Shown here: positions 1 to 12,689 of the stretch, in pieces
Position numbering within the stretch: the stretch's first letter is position 1
Layout: each line of letters opens with the position of its first letter
Source: Chrysemys picta bellii
Lineage: Eukaryota; Chordata; Testudines; Emydidae
Direction: 5' to 3'
NCBI RefSeq assembly: GCF_011386835.1
Contig: NC_088799.1
Coordinates: 72,745,302-72,809,301, forward strand
DNA length: 64,000 bases
Made by a program: the position numbers and the translations under genes
Notes under the pieces: generated by a model
What the model was told of the DNA's origin: nothing
What the model saw: the letters and a program-made list of their open reading frames with translations, nothing else
Databases searched by the model: none

Positions 1-1
1 T

Positions 2-18
2 ACATTTCAGTCTTAAAA
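2..18. repeat. Left copy of a 17-bp target-site duplication
   Basis: The 17 bases at 2-18 recur exactly at 701-717, directly flanking the inverted Penelope-like insertion. This is direct sequence evidence for one target-primed insertion event. Confidence 0.85.
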
Positions 19-700
19 AGAAGAACAGGAGTACTTGTGGCACCTTAGAGACTAACAAATTTATTAGAGCATAAGCTTTCGTGGACTACAGCCCACTTCT
101 TCAGATGCATATAGAATGGAACATATATTGAGGAGATATATATACACACATACAGAGAGCATAAACAGGTGGGAGTTGTCTTACCAACTCTGAGAGGCCA
201 ATTAATTAAGAGAAAAAAAAACTTTTGAAGTGATAATCAAGATAGCCCAGTACAGACAGTTTGATAAGAAGTGTGAGCATACTTACAAGGGGAGATAGAA
301 TCAATGTTTGTAATGGCTCAGCCATTCCCAGTCCTTATTCAAACTGGACTGGGAATGGCTGAGCCATTACAAACATTGATTCTATCTCCCCTTGTAAGTA
401 TGCTCACACTTCTTATCAAACTGTCTGTACTGGGCTATCTTGATTATCACTTCAAAAGTTTTTTTTTTTCTTAATTAATTAGCCTCTCAGAGTTGGTAAG
501 ACAACTCCCACCTGTTTATGCTCTCTGTATGTGTGTATATATATATCTCCTCAATATATGTTCCATTCTATATGCATCCGAAGAAGTGAGCTGTAGTCCA
601 CGAAAGCTTATGCTCTAATAAATTTGTTAGTCTCTAAGGTGCCACAAGTACTCCTGTTCTTCTTTTTGCGGATACAGACTAACACGGCTGCTATTCTGAA
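19..700. mobile_element. Penelope-like element 3'-end hairpin (inverted dimer)
   Basis: Two copies of the same PLE 3' region lie tail-out. The left arm (19-334) is in the orientation of the coding copies at 19 kb and 61 kb (element sense on -). The right arm (346-700) is its reverse complement. The spacer is about 11 bp (335-345). The right arm runs on into the distal 3' end of the element (about 667-700), which the left arm lacks. The arms differ at only a few positions. No coding sequence is included, only the last part of the 3' UTR. The flanking 17-bp duplication shows that the whole palindrome inserted as a unit. PLEs are known for complex, inverted copies. Confidence 0.85.
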
Positions 701-717
701 ACATTTCAGTCTTAAAA
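701..717. repeat. Right copy of the 17-bp target-site duplication
   Basis: Exact match to positions 2-18. It marks the right edge of the PLE hairpin. Confidence 0.85.
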
Positions 718-780
718 CATGTAGAATATAGTTAAGTTAATTCAAAATAGCCTACTTCTTACCTTAGAACAGCTGTTATA

Positions 781-1375
781 TTAGTGTCTTTCTGGGAGGG
801 AGTTTGGGTGCAGGAGGGGCTGCAGGCTTGGGCAGAGTGTTGGGTTGCAGGAGAGGGTGAGGGGTGCAGGCTCTGGGAGGGAGTTTGGGTTGGAGTGCAG
901 GAGGGGGTGCGAGGTGTAGGCTCTGGCTGGGAGGCGCTTACCACAGGTGGTTCTCGGCCGGTAGGGCAGCAGGGCTCAGGCAGGCTGCCTACCTGCATGC
1001 CTTGGTCCCATGCTGCTCCCAGAAGCATCTGGCTGCTGGCACATCTCTGCGTGCCCCTGTGGGGATGGGGACAGCGTGTCTCCATGTGCTGCCCGTGCCC
1101 ACAAGCACTGCCCGCGCCCACAAACGCTGCCCCCGCAGCTCCCATTGGACAGTTAATGGGAGCTGCGGGGACGGTGCTGGGGCCGGGGGCAGCACACAGA
1201 GCCACTTCCTCCCACCCTGCCAGGGCCGCAGAGACGTGCCAGCAGCCAGCCGCTTCCGGGAGCTGCATGGGGCCAAGGCATGCAGACAGGCAGCCTGCCT
1301 GAGCCCTTCTGCACTGGGGCCTTCCTTAGCCTTGGGCCCTGGTCCGCATACCCTAAAGCATCTGCATTAATCCAC
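781..1375. repeat. GC-rich repeat-derived block
   Basis: The base composition is sharply GC-rich compared with its surroundings. The left part holds tandem-like G-rich units: the 19-base unit starting at 791 recurs at 872, a spacing of about 80 bp. The centre holds a 16-bp perfect inverted repeat (1131-1146 and 1155-1170, 8-base loop). Long ORFs on both strands are a by-product of the composition and share no recognisable domain. It resembles GC-rich non-autonomous DNA-transposon bodies in turtles, but no TIR or TSD was identified. Confidence 0.45.
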
Positions 1376-1406
1376 CCCTGAATGGGGTACATCAACTCAT
1401 CTAGAT

Positions 1407-1586
1407 CAGTGCTTCTCAACCTGAGGGTGGTGAGCCCCGGGGAGAGGTTGTCACAAAATGGGTTTGGGGGAGGGTTCCAAATGCAGGGCTGGCAAGCAGG
1501 GCAATTGCTGGGGCTCCCGGGCAGTGGGGCTCAGGCTTTAGACTCTTGAAAGGGGTACAGTAGTCTGGAAAGTTTGAGAACCACTG
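1407..1586. mobile_element. hAT-type MITE
   Basis: It starts cagtgcttctcaac and ends gtttgagaaccactg, which are imperfect terminal inverted repeats of the hAT type. The 8 bases on each side (1399-1406 and 1587-1594) match at 6 of 8 positions, as expected for an old 8-bp hAT duplication. It is non-coding. Confidence 0.6.
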
Positions 1587-2038
1587 ACCTAGAGGAGCTG
1601 CTCAGCAGCTGCCCAGGTCAGTAGCTCTGCAGCAGCTTGCCAGGTGGACTGCCCTGGAGCCAAGGTTCCAGCCCCTTTTGTGGAGAGTTTTGAAATGTTC
1701 AGTGTTTATTCCAAATTGGAATGAAACCTAAATTCAAAATATCAAAATCTTCTTTGAATCGGAATGACCTTGATCTGCCCAACTCTATTATTAATCGTGT
1801 GTAAGGTAACTTTCTGAAGGGGGTTGATACAGAAAGGCTGTGTATTCACCCACCTCTTTGAAATGGACAAGTAATTGCTGATCTATCCAAAATGACCCAT
1901 ATGCATATTGAGACCTCACTGGATATGTTATGATGTGAAATAACATTGATTGTGGTTTGGTTATTCCTTTAATAAACCTATTTTTAATTATGACAAAGGA
2001 GAGAGAGGAAGGCTGATCTTGTGGTGAAGGCAGTGGAC

Positions 2039-2110
2039 CAGTGGTGAGCAACCTGTGGGCCACACCTGGCCCACTAGGGTAATCCTCTGGGATTTCAATG
2101 GGCGTTAGAT
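2039..2110 (+). repeat. Fragment of a hAT-type MITE
   Basis: It begins cagtggtgagcaacctg, closely matching the terminus of the element at 3847-4056, and loses similarity after about 70 bases. No right terminus is visible. Confidence 0.4.
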
Positions 2111-2199
2111 GTCTAAATACCTTTGAAAGTCTGGGCCTTAATCTTCCTGTGGTCTCTGTTCCCCACCTGTAATAATACACCTTTTGTCTGACTTAGATA

Positions 2200-2335
2200 T
2201 TTAGATTGTAAACTCTTGAGAGCATGAACTGTTTCTTACTATGTATATGTACAGAGCCTAGCCTACAATGAGGTCCTGATCTCACCCGGGCTTTTACAAG
2301 CTACTCTAATGCAAAGAGAAATGCAAGCAATAATA
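2200..2335 (+). repeat. Short dispersed repeat (copy 1)
   Basis: It resembles the segment at 5355-5460: both contain a 'gtacagag/gtacagaatgg ... gtcctg' block, and both end in an A/T-rich tail. It is of the kind found repeatedly in reptile genomes. I cannot name the family. Non-coding. Confidence 0.35.
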
Positions 2336-2339
2336 AAAA

Positions 2340-3838
2340 GAACCTGCACTAGAATTGTATCTGTTGTCCATGATGCAATTTTATTGTAAGCCTCGCAACA
2401 TCTACTGTTTGTATTAAGGCTCTGGCTCCTAGAGTCATACAATTGTGAGAAAAGTTCAGCTTTCAAAGATCAAAGAAAGTTGCTAGCCCTCAAGGTTTCA
2501 GAGAAAAGTTTGTGAGCTCTGAAGAATGCAAACTAAAACTTAGTCTTACATAATAAGACCATAAACACACTAATGCCAAAACAGCAACAACAAATTTATA
2601 TCACTGTATTAGGCCAATTAAAATTCAGCCATGGTGTCCTTGATTAAAGCAAACAAACAAAAACCCACAAATATATTCCAATAGCAAGGAATATCATTTA
2701 AATACCATCTTGAGTTCTAGCTTATAATAAAATATATCAGAGGGAGAAGATTTCTTGGCGACTTCCAAATATTAAATGTCTTCAAGACTGAAGAGGAAGC
2801 TTGGAAAATAAAGGATTATAGGCCTCATTATAGCACAGGAAATCTAAATAGTTTTAGTATCAAACAATGTGTCTCAATGTGTAAAGACCAGGAGAAATTC
2901 TGGGGGTAGACACATGGTTATGGTAAATGAAAAATGGGGGGGAAATATCTGCCAAATTTCTCACAGATTATTTTTTCCCATCACTAGATACAAGTATCCT
3001 TTGGCAAAAAATCTAGGTTTCAGAGTGTTTCATTGGAGCTGGCTGTGTCTCCACTGTGATGGTGTTCCCATCAGCAGCCGTTCTTTCTGGCCTCAGCATC
3101 TTTCAGAGGGTGCACGGCCTTTTGCAGAATGGCTCCTGAAAAGAAGGGTTGAGGATCTTATAGAAAGCACAGGATATTGGTACAATAATGCTAACACATC
3201 TGCATATGGTATTTCATTCTCCAAGCTTGTTCTTTGAAGTGCCTGGAAATAGATTCCTTCAGGGTTTGTTTATTTTATATATTAAAAAGTGTGACTCATC
3301 TTCCATATTGAGCCTGAAAAAAAGACACGCTTTATTATATGAAGCAAGTACAGCATCATATGAAAGCTGGCTGTGGAGTTCTTCAACTAATTGGAGCTGG
3401 ACTAATATAGAAGATGATAAACCATTCAGTCCAGAAGAGCTTGTTCATTTGGCTATTATGGTGCTTCTTTATTGCTCTACCATTTAAATAATAAACAGGG
3501 GTTGGGTAATTATGCTAAAGCTTCAGTAGCTTGGATGCTAATATAAACACACCATTAAATGTTATTAGACCATCTTTAACTTTATATCCCACTTACTAGG
3601 CAAAATATATATTTTCAGATTTTATTAATAATCACATTGGAAACAGCTTGTGTAACAGGGTGGCAAGATGTATCAACGTGTATAGGAAGCAGGGCTCTAT
3701 TGCTGACCTACCCTGTTAACAGGAGTTAGAACCCTGCAAACAGCTGCTGAGTTCTGTTGACTCATTTCAGGTGCAAGTCTGTCAGCATATATAAGAGGTG
3801 GTCAGAGGGAATTTAGCACAGAGAGGTCCTGCAGGAAA
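2340..3838. other. No gene seen
   Basis: AT-rich sequence with only short ORFs (longest 122 codons, about 2869-3237) that show no recognisable domain or codon bias. I see no RNA gene or intact transposon here. Confidence 0.5.
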
Positions 3839-3846
3839 CCCTAGAA

Positions 3847-4056
3847 CAGTAGTGGGCAACCTGTGGCCTACGTCAGGGATGTGCTGGCCACCGCTTCCCA
3901 CAGCTCCCATTACCCGGGAATGGCAAACCGTGGCACTGGGAGCTGTATGTGGCCGTGCCTGCAGATAGTCAATGTAAACAAACTGTCTCTTGGCCCACCA
4001 GCAGATTACCCTGATGGACCGCTTGTGGCCCATGGGCCGCAGGTTGCCCACCACTG
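3847..4056. mobile_element. hAT-type MITE with 8-bp target duplication
   Basis: It starts cagtagtgggcaacctg and ends caggttgcccaccactg, terminal inverted repeats that match at nearly every position. The flanking 8-mers ccctagaa (3839-3846) and ccctagac (4057-4064) differ at one base. The interior has no coding capacity. Fragments of the same family lie at 2039, about 46945 and 49555. Confidence 0.8.
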
Positions 4057-4064
4057 CCCTAGAC

Positions 4065-5354
4065 ACAGTCAGACTTGATGAGAAAGCTTAATTTCGTGTT
4101 TGTGTTCTCTTCTTATTCCATGTGTTACCCATAAGGTCAAACAAATAAATCTAACTTCATACAACACATATAAGCTTTATTTGGAGCAGGAGGGAAAGGT
4201 TATCTACTCTCATTAGGTGTTGAGAGTGGAAAAAAAAAATCCTATGCAGAATGGCAAAAACAACTTCAGTAATTCCTACTATTATGCCAACAAACCTTGC
4301 TGTAATTCATGGAGCACCAGATCTAATAGATATGGCTGTAACTGTGGCCCAAACAACAACAAATGCAAGAGTTCCAGGAAAAACTGCTGCAGAGACTTCT
4401 AGTGAGTCAGCCATGATAACCTAACCAGGAGACAGAAGATGTCCTAGAGGTTTACCTGGTTGTTTCTGAGTATGTGAGTTCTGAAGGAGTCCTGGGCTTT
4501 CTGTTTAGTCTCTTTCCTGATGGGAGAGGCACATTGCTCTGTTAGACCGTGGGCAAGGTCATGGACATGAGGAATATTGTATTAAATTAATTGGGAATCT
4601 CAGAGGATAGATACTGGGAGAAATGTAATGGAAAGTTTCTTTCCACAGTAGTTCAGCAATGCACATTTGCTCAGTGCACAGCAGACTGCATGATTTCTTG
4701 GGCCAAGACCAAGGCCTAGAAGTATGGGAATTGATGGACATAATCAGAATGAAACATTACTTAGAAAGCTTGTTTGGGTCTCTAGACTAGTCAACTCCAA
4801 TGTGGAGTTAATTAAGACAATGCCATATAATCTATACTGAGCTATACTGGGTGGTAGGTGTTCTACGGGTGAAAGCTGGAGTGCACAGGCTACAAGGTCA
4901 TTCTCAATCTTGTTTTCCATAACTGAACCCTTGTTCCTTTGAGTGACAATGTTAGGGGATTAATGGTGGCAAGAAAACTTTGTCATGGCTTCAGTCACCT
5001 CAGGGTTGGGGTTACATCATATAGCGCATGTCTTGGATGTATGCATTGTCTTGTGCACTCTACTGTACTAGCAACTTCCTGGCATATATCAGGAGGCCAA
5101 TACCTGTGAGGAAGTATAGGGTGTTGAGAGAGTAAGCTTAGCCACACTACAATCATAGGGTAAGATAATGTTGCACCTTCCTTCAAGAGCGTGCCATTCT
5201 TTTTCAATTAGCCGTTCAGCAGTGTGCAGACTGAAGGTGCTCTCGAGTTATTGATTTGCTCAGAAATGATTGCAACTGTCGTGACCCTGAAAACTATAGT
5301 TCTATATTTTTACCTTAGTGTGGGTGGTGCAGGTTATATTTAAATGGTGACTTC
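4065..5354. other. No gene seen
   Basis: Unique-looking AT-rich sequence. The 61-codon ORF at 4217-4402 has several Cys and Asn residues but no spacing that fits a known zinc finger. Confidence 0.45.
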
Positions 5355-5460
5355 TTTGGGACAGGTATCATCATTTTGATCTGTGTTTGTACAGAATGGA
5401 GTCCTGGCTCATGGCTGGCGCTGCTAGAGTCTTCTACAATATAAATAATGAATAATAACT
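5355..5460 (+). repeat. Short dispersed repeat (copy 2)
   Basis: Same family as 2200-2335: a gtttgtacagaatgg core, a gtcctgg block, then an ataaataatgaataata tail. The AT-rich tail suggests a retrotransposed origin. Non-coding. Confidence 0.4.
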
Positions 5461-7085
5461 ATATTAATGCAGGCATATTGTTCACCATAAAGCTATAGTA
5501 TGAAATCTGGGGGCAGGGACTGAACAGGTAGGGGAATGATGGAATGAAACCTGGCCCTTTTGCAGGCAGAAATATTTCCTATACAATGATTTAAGTGAAA
5601 TTAGATTCCATTCCATTTGTTAAGTTTTTGAAGTAATTAGAAGAACACAAAAGGCAGGTATCTAATAAATGTATATATAAGAAATAAATGAAAATCATTA
5701 CAAATCCAGCTAGAAAAGTCCACAATACTACAGAGACAGCTACGTGTAAACATATTATTGATCATCTTAGAGTTGGCATTTGTATAAAAGCTTGCAATTA
5801 AGAAATTCCTGGCGTTTAAAAGTACAATACAGAGAAAGATATATTATGAATAAAATAAAATCTCACAAAATATTATTAATGTTTAGAGAGAAAAGATGTT
5901 TCAAGGATTTGAACTGAAATAGGTGAAATAGTAAAAAAGGCGTAGTGTTAATATAGTCCAAAACCAATCAATAAAACAAAAATGAACTGGAGGTTTGGCT
6001 GGGTACAGATGACCAACTTACAATTTGGAAATTTATCTGAACTGTCTATATCCCATAGGCTTGCAGAGGCTTTTCTTGTGATTTCCAATGTTTCTTGCTT
6101 TCACTAGACTGGAAGTATCAAGAGTAGGATTTCTTTTGGGGCATTTATGTTTTCTGTCTCAAAAGAAATCCAGACATACAAAGTAATGGAAAAATTACAT
6201 TCAAAAAAATTAACTGATTTTATTTCCCCCACAAATAGTTTGGCTCAAGTTCAGAGTGAAGATTCAGGGGGTGGGAATTCTTGTTTTAGTTGAAATGGTG
6301 TCCCCTCCCATACTTTCAATAACCTTTCAAGTAATTAGCACATTCCATTTTGTCACTAGTAGCAGCTAGAGGTTAGAAGAAAAATGCTATTGGTACAATT
6401 TTTTTTTTAAAGAAATATGTTTTAATCACTTTTAGAGAAAAAAACAAAGAAGCAAAAAATACAAGCAGTTTCCACAAGCAGAAAACTTTCATTATGAATA
6501 TGCTAATACAACACTGGTACCAGTACAACTAAGTCAAAGTGGCAAATTTAGACTTGGGACAAATTCATTAAAGTATATAATTTAGCCCAACTTTTTTCTC
6601 ATTTTATTTTTGTGCGGAATAGGTTATTAAACAGCATATTGCTACATGCCTTTATTTCACCCTCCCATTGTCTTGCTATCTTTCCAATCCAGACAGCTGT
6701 ATTTTTTTTTCCCTGATGGCTTGCAAGGGTCACTCTAAATGTTGTATATCCATAATTCAATATAAACTGCATTGACATTCCTGGTTTCCTATAGGACATG
6801 TTGGGATTCCTATTGGATTTTGGATGAATCTCAGAAATAATTAGCATTGGAGAAATTTACTGGATGTAAATATAAATCAGTTGCCAACTCTTTGGCAAAG
6901 CACAAAACAAAAACAGGGATACATCTTTTTAGATGATTTTGCCCTAGAATTATGTACAGTCACCCAATATCCCAAGTTAAATCTAGTCTACTAAGTCCTT
7001 CCATCATCATCATAGACATTAAACCAATGGGCTGATTATTTCAGATATATCTAGGGTTTCCTCCACAACGTAAGTATTGAGAGAT
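5461..7085. other. No gene seen
   Basis: AT-rich sequence with homopolymer runs and no ORF of interest. I recognise no repeat family. Confidence 0.45.
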
Positions 7086-7087
7086 GG

Positions 7088-7450
7088 ACGGTCAAAAAAT
7101 TTTTGTGCAATTTTTTTTTTCTATGAAACATATCATTTTGAACAATCTGAACATTTTGTATTGTTCAAATTTTCCCAATTAAATATTTCCCCCAATTGTT
7201 TTCTTATACTGTGAGCAATGGTGCAAAATGAAAACAAAAATGTTTCAAATTGATTCAAAATTAAATATATTAGTTGTAATATGAACTGAATGGATTTTTT
7301 CCTTTCATCTGAACTCAAAATGAAACATTTTTGTTTTGAACTGTCTTGTTGAAAAATACAATTGTTTAAGTGAAAACTTTAATGGAAAAAAAATCTTCAT
7401 TTTGTTAGAATTTTTGTTGAAAAAATTCCCTTTTTTTTTTACCAGCACTA
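7088..7450. repeat. AT-rich, loosely palindromic repeat
   Basis: The ends read ggtcaaaaaat at left and ttttttaccagc at right, with an interior dominated by alternating gaaa/tttc blocks that can pair across the element. A similar segment lies at 12335-12685. It is probably an old MITE. Boundaries are approximate. Confidence 0.35.
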
Positions 7451-7549
7451 CTCTGGCTTTATAGGTGCCTGGTCAACAGGTTGGTGTGACATATGGAGGG
7501 TCTATAAAGTTCTCCAGCCAGGTGAATTTAGAAAACTATCTTCATTCAG

Positions 7550-7665
7550 AAAAGCACTTACCTATAAGCTGAACTTTAAACACATGCTTAAGTCTATTTC
7601 ACTTAAATGGGTCTTAAGTACACACCTAAAGTTAAGCACGTGCTTAAGTGCTTTTCTGAAAAGGG
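7550..7665 (+). repeat. Short repeat rich in 'cttaag' words
   Basis: The segment repeats cacatgcttaag, cacttaaatgg and acgtgcttaagtgct words on both strands, so it is weakly self-complementary. Related wording occurs at 9520-9600 and 22195-22275. Likely an old non-autonomous element. Confidence 0.35.
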
Positions 7666-9450
7666 ATGAATTAAAGTGTTTTGCAGAATTGGAAGGACAG
7701 GCAGGCTCTGCATTGGGAGTGAAATCCAAGCCACATAGAAGTCAATGGTGGAAACTCTATGACATCAAAGTCAATTTTTCAGATGGGTAGGAGGGACTGA
7801 ATGTAGCAAATGGTATTTGTTACCTTTGTTTTTAGTTTGGATCATTTAATTTTGTTGTGTCCAGGTGGGCTTGATCTGTATGTACAAGTCATATGGCCAG
7901 CTCTAGCTTCAAAGTTGTGTAAAATCTTCCCTGCAAAATTTCAATGTTCTCAATTTGTTCCTCTATGTGTTTGTTGTATTTCTACAACAATACATCTACC
8001 CTCTATCTGTACTCATTGGAATTTCACAGCAACTTTTTGTCAAACAGTTTTGAATTTCAAGCTAAGATTGAAGGACAAGAGAACAGATCCAGTTTGCTTA
8101 GTTTAACTCCTTCAGTGTGGTTAGGCTAACTGCAGTAACCAAGTCAGATCAGCTAATGTAGTTAATTTGGATATGGTTATGTGTGAGGAGAAGGTATTTT
8201 TCTGCTAGCTACAAGGAAATACTAGCAGATTTTCTATCCTGGACTTCTCTAATTTCTTCTTTCATAACTAAATTGGAACACTCAATTTTGAAGTAATAGT
8301 TAGCACGATTTATTATTTAACAACACGGTACTGAAGAAATGTATTTGAAAGAAGCCTGTAGCAAATTGCAAATCGATTTGCACAATACCACAAATAAAAT
8401 GTTTTACGGAGGCAGAGTTGCTGTTTCAAGTGATATGTGATGCATAATAATATCTCCAAGATGTTTGCTTCTTTATTATTCTCAACACTTCATTAATCAC
8501 CTTCTTGAAAAAGGCAAAAAAAAAAAAAAAAAAAGGATGCAGAGTCTAAGAAAGTGCTGATTATGGTTCTGCTGTTGCAACACATTTGTCTCGCAATGCT
8601 TATCACTAGAGTCAAATGTGTATAGAGGTTAAAAAAAAAAACCCGTTCAATTGCCTTTGGAATAAAAGCAGGTAAAATTACTTATCTTGTGTCAAAAAGG
8701 TGGTCATGAAAATGATGGATATGCAGTTCCAGTCTGATGAATTGACTGGAAGGCATTGTTGACAAATACAGAGTACAGAGTTGGTATGCCTAATGGCTCA
8801 CAAATAATTTAATTCACACTAAAATAATTTGTATAGTTGTGAACTCATAATTGAGCCCGTTAGAAATGTTTGTGCCTTTTCAGAATGCACACTGGGGTAT
8901 CTTTTCAAAAGGGATGACCCTGTGCCCACAAAGTGAATTATGGGTAAAATCTTGTTACTGTGCCTCTAACTATGTGATTTGCACCTCCAGCCAGGTAGTT
9001 AGAGCCACACATACTCAGATTTGGGCCTGCTATTCACTTCAATGCAATGTATTGCAACTGAATAATTCAGGGAGGGACAGTTCCTCCAAGAGCTTTCAGA
9101 CATACAGAGGAGTTGTACCTGCAGCTACATCCCTTGAGTGATGCAAAATATTCTTCCAGAAATGTTAGGAAGAAGGACATTATCCTGCCTACTCCCTGCC
9201 CATCCCTGTACCCTCTCTAGGGCTGTAGTTTCTTGGGGAAGCAAGAAGGTAGTTCATGTACTACGACTATGTCTGACTTCTTGGTGAGGAGAGCAAAGGT
9301 ACGAAGACTTCTCTCCTTCGTACATCTATGCAACAGCCAGGCACAATCTTGTGCTTTGAGTTTTGGGGGCAGAGTTATCAGTGTATCACTCATATAGCAT
9401 CACTGGGTATAGCAGGAATGAATTTGCCACATGGAGTGGACTGAATATAT
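7666..9450. other. No gene seen; contains an A19 run
   Basis: No domain-bearing ORF. Positions 8516-8534 are an uninterrupted run of 19 adenines. The ORFs of 96-98 codons (7810-8106, 8851-9141) look like chance. Confidence 0.45.
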
Positions 9451-9454
9451 AAGA

Positions 9455-9660
9455 ATGCAGGGCCAAGTTTGCAAAGGTATTTAGATGCCTAAAGATGCAG
9501 ATAGGCACCCAGTGGAATTTACAAAAGTGCCTGAGCAGCTTAGGCGACTAACTCCCATTGAAGTCAATGGAATGCCTAACTTACTTAAGTGGTTTTGAAA
9601 ATTCCAGGAGGCACCAATCTGTATAGACACCTAAACACTTTTGTAACTGTGGCCTGACAT
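9455..9660. repeat. Dispersed repeat with self-complementary 'cctaa/ttagg' words
   Basis: The segment has gatgcctaaag, taggcacccag, ttaggcgactaactccc, attgaagtcaatgg and gacacctaaac, giving a loosely palindromic unit near 200 bp. No precise TIR or TSD could be assigned. Confidence 0.4.
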
Positions 9661-12334
9661 ATTCTTTTTGTTCAGGGTACTGCCAAGGAATCTGAAGAAG
9701 GTTTACAAGGCCCACAGAATTTTGTGAATGAACATAGTGGTATGGAAAGAGGTACCTTGCTGATGCACCCTAAACGTCCCCTAATGCGCTTTAACATAGT
9801 ATTGATTCAAATAGCACTATGTTATAAACCCTGCTGGTGCAATTTATGGACCAATTAATGTGCAACACATTTGTGTGCTTTAGAAATCACACTCCGATAG
9901 AGTATGTTACCCCACTGTAGACAAGCTCTGAAACAAAAAGGTATTACGAAAAGTACATCCTGATTTTTCATAGCAGTGTATAACTGATTATTGGCGAGAG
10001 GATTGTTATGCCAGCAATAGATGTCTAAGAGTTTTTAAACCCAAGTCCAGATTTTAATGCAATAGTCCTAATACTAGAAGAAAGGGATGGGGGAGGGGGG
10101 GTGACAGAAAATATCTCACGCTGTACAGTCAGAATTGTTTTGAATTGAAGTATTTTCAGTTTTCCATGAGGCATTAGTTACCTGGATCCTATGACACTAC
10201 TTTTCATTGTATAATGTCTTTTCATCTGGGTTTTATTTTAGATCATTTAAAAATACTAGTAAAATAAAAATAAATGATCCTGTATATATTTATGCTGCAT
10301 TTGATTATACTACAACTCAGTCTCAGTATTTAAGAAAATAATGCCCTGCATGGCATTTCAGAAATGAATGTAATGTAACAGCTTATTGTTGGGTCAGTAC
10401 TTTTGTTTCAAAAGAAACTGAAAGTATTTTCCAAAGTAGAATCTCAGTGAAGTTGAACTCCTGATGCAAAAATGTTGCATAAGCAAGTTAGTGTGTACCG
10501 TAGCCTTTTTTTCCAAAGACAAAATATGTATATCTCAGTTATGGTAAAAACTTCAAAAATATTTAAAAAGGTAGTAAGGCCTTTTAGACATAAGGAGCAG
10601 ACTCTGACTCTGAGAGTCCGATCCTGCAAACGTTTATGCACATGAGGAGTCTCACTTAATTCAATGGTTCTTGTCAGTTACATGAAGTTACTCTTGTGCC
10701 TGATTGTGGTCAAATGTGCTTGGTAAAAACATGATATTGATAAATAAAGCATAAAAACAACATCCCACCACAGAGGGAAACCATGCTTCCAAAACTTCAA
10801 GTTACCACCCTGGCACTTACAGTTAAACATGATGCACATAAGTACATGACTGTACTCTTCATGGCCAGAACTGCATAGCCTCCTGGCCAGAACCTTGGTA
10901 AACAGGCAGACAAATAAGCAGGGAATAGTCTACTCTCCACTTTAAGACGGGGGCAGCACACACCCATGCTACATACAATTGCTTGGTATTCATGTGACAA
11001 GAGACAAATGTAAATCTAACTGCAGCCTGTAATATTTCAGCAGTCTTTTCCTTCTGGCAGTGTAGACACAGACAAAGCTTAACACAGAACCAAAGAAAGA
11101 AAGGGGGTTAAAATATCATTAAAATTCCCTAATGTATTGCTAGTTAGACTCCTCCTAAGTTATAAAGGCTGACATTTGTTTGACTAATTCTGAATAATTA
11201 ACTAATTCCTAAAAGTAAGTGTCTGTTCTTAAAACTTAGCATACCGGGAGGGGGAGGGGGTAGGGAAGTGCTAAATTTATCAAATGAAGAAGCTGGCCAT
11301 CTGTATCGGTAAGAGAGCAACTGTGACTTTATGCCTGGCCTAACTAATCAACATGAGAATTCAAGATCTGCAGCCATATTTCAATCAAACTGCTCTGTAA
11401 AATACAGCATTAATACCAATGAATTACTTTACCAGTGAAAGGGTTAAGCATTACACTTGTACCGTTCACAGAATGAAATGCACAATAGGTTGATAGGTTA
11501 AGATTGTTAACAGAATTGAAACATGTTGTCTTAACTTTTAAGTGAGATAAAGCACAGGGCCATTGATCCAGCAGACCAAAGGTCTTTAAAAATCAATATG
11601 GGTGATTTCTGAGTTAATTGTGATTGCCCATGTAACTATAAGCACCATGCTCAGTACACAGTACTATAATTCTTGACATTCAAGCATCTTGAGTGCCATT
11701 AACAGGTGACATTACAGGACAAAAAAACAATTCAGGAAAGCACTCTTCCGCCAGTGCGGTGACTTCTTGCTTTCCTTTTCTTTACAGAAAAGCTGTCTAC
11801 ACAGAGATGCTTTAATAAAAAGGAGTATTCTAAGGTTCAGATATAAACAGTGTATGTATGCTAATTGCAGGGACTTGCAATGAAGTCCTTTACTGCAATA
11901 AGTTTATCAGAAGGAGTTTGGGGGATTCTTTTTTAAACATGTTGCATTTTGAAACTAAATTTTCTCTAGTTGAGAAAGGAGGGAGGGCAGCTAATCTGCC
12001 AAATAATCTGGCATGAAGTGTTCTTCCTGAAACCCTTTATACTTTGTTTCCCCAAAGAGATGCTGAGTATATTGTATTGATTTGATAGTATTGCATCTGA
12101 AACAGTTTGCTCACTGGGAAGCATGTCCATATCATATGTATACATAGCACAAAAAAGAAGAAGATTCTCACTAACAAAAGTAAGTATCCACTGAGAAGAA
12201 AGGAAGGGTACCTGCAAGAAACAAGTCATTCAGTGTCCACTGCAAGCATCTCAAAATTGTCCCAAGGAGGAGAAAACAACAATAAACTATGGAGAGAGAA
12301 AAGAAAGAAAGAGGTCACAATAATGAGAAGTAAC
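9661..12334. other. No gene seen
   Basis: AT-rich sequence with no recognisable gene, RNA or intact repeat. It includes a G-rich stretch at about 10088-10103. Confidence 0.45.
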
Positions 12335-12685
12335 TAGGACTGGTCAACACTTTGGTTGGAAAACATAATTTTGACAAAATTGATTATTGATTGATTAGAA
12401 AATTAATTAATTTTCATTTTGGTCAATACAATTTTGACCAAACATGAAAAACAGAATCAAATGTGAGGTTCCTCCTTTTTTTTCCATTCACCCCCCGCCA
12501 CACACACACATTTTTCAGTGGGGAAAAAAAGGGGGAAACAGAAAAAGAAAGGAGAAATAAAAATTGAAAATGTTTCACTTTTTAGTTCTTCAAAAAGTCT
12601 GCAGAAAATTCTGAACAAAATGAAAATGTTTGTTTCTGTTGAATTTTTTTGACACAATAGATTCCATTTTTCAAACCAGCTCCCA
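12335..12685. repeat. AT-rich, loosely palindromic repeat
   Basis: It begins ggactggtcaacac and ends ttcaaaccagctccc, with an interior of gaaaa/ttttc and 'caaaatgaaaatg' words. It is comparable to 7088-7450. A short CA run sits at 12500-12510. Probably an old MITE. Confidence 0.35.
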
Positions 12686-12689
12686 GAGT

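Noticed and set aside
784..1370. Overlapping ORFs of 168-172 codons on both strands
   Set aside because: Open frames occur in several frames at once in a GC-rich repeat block, with no domain. They are composition artefacts.
4217..4402. Cys/Asn-rich 61-codon ORF as a small zinc-binding protein
   Set aside because: The Cys spacing is irregular and there is no start context or homology that I recognise. Probably chance.
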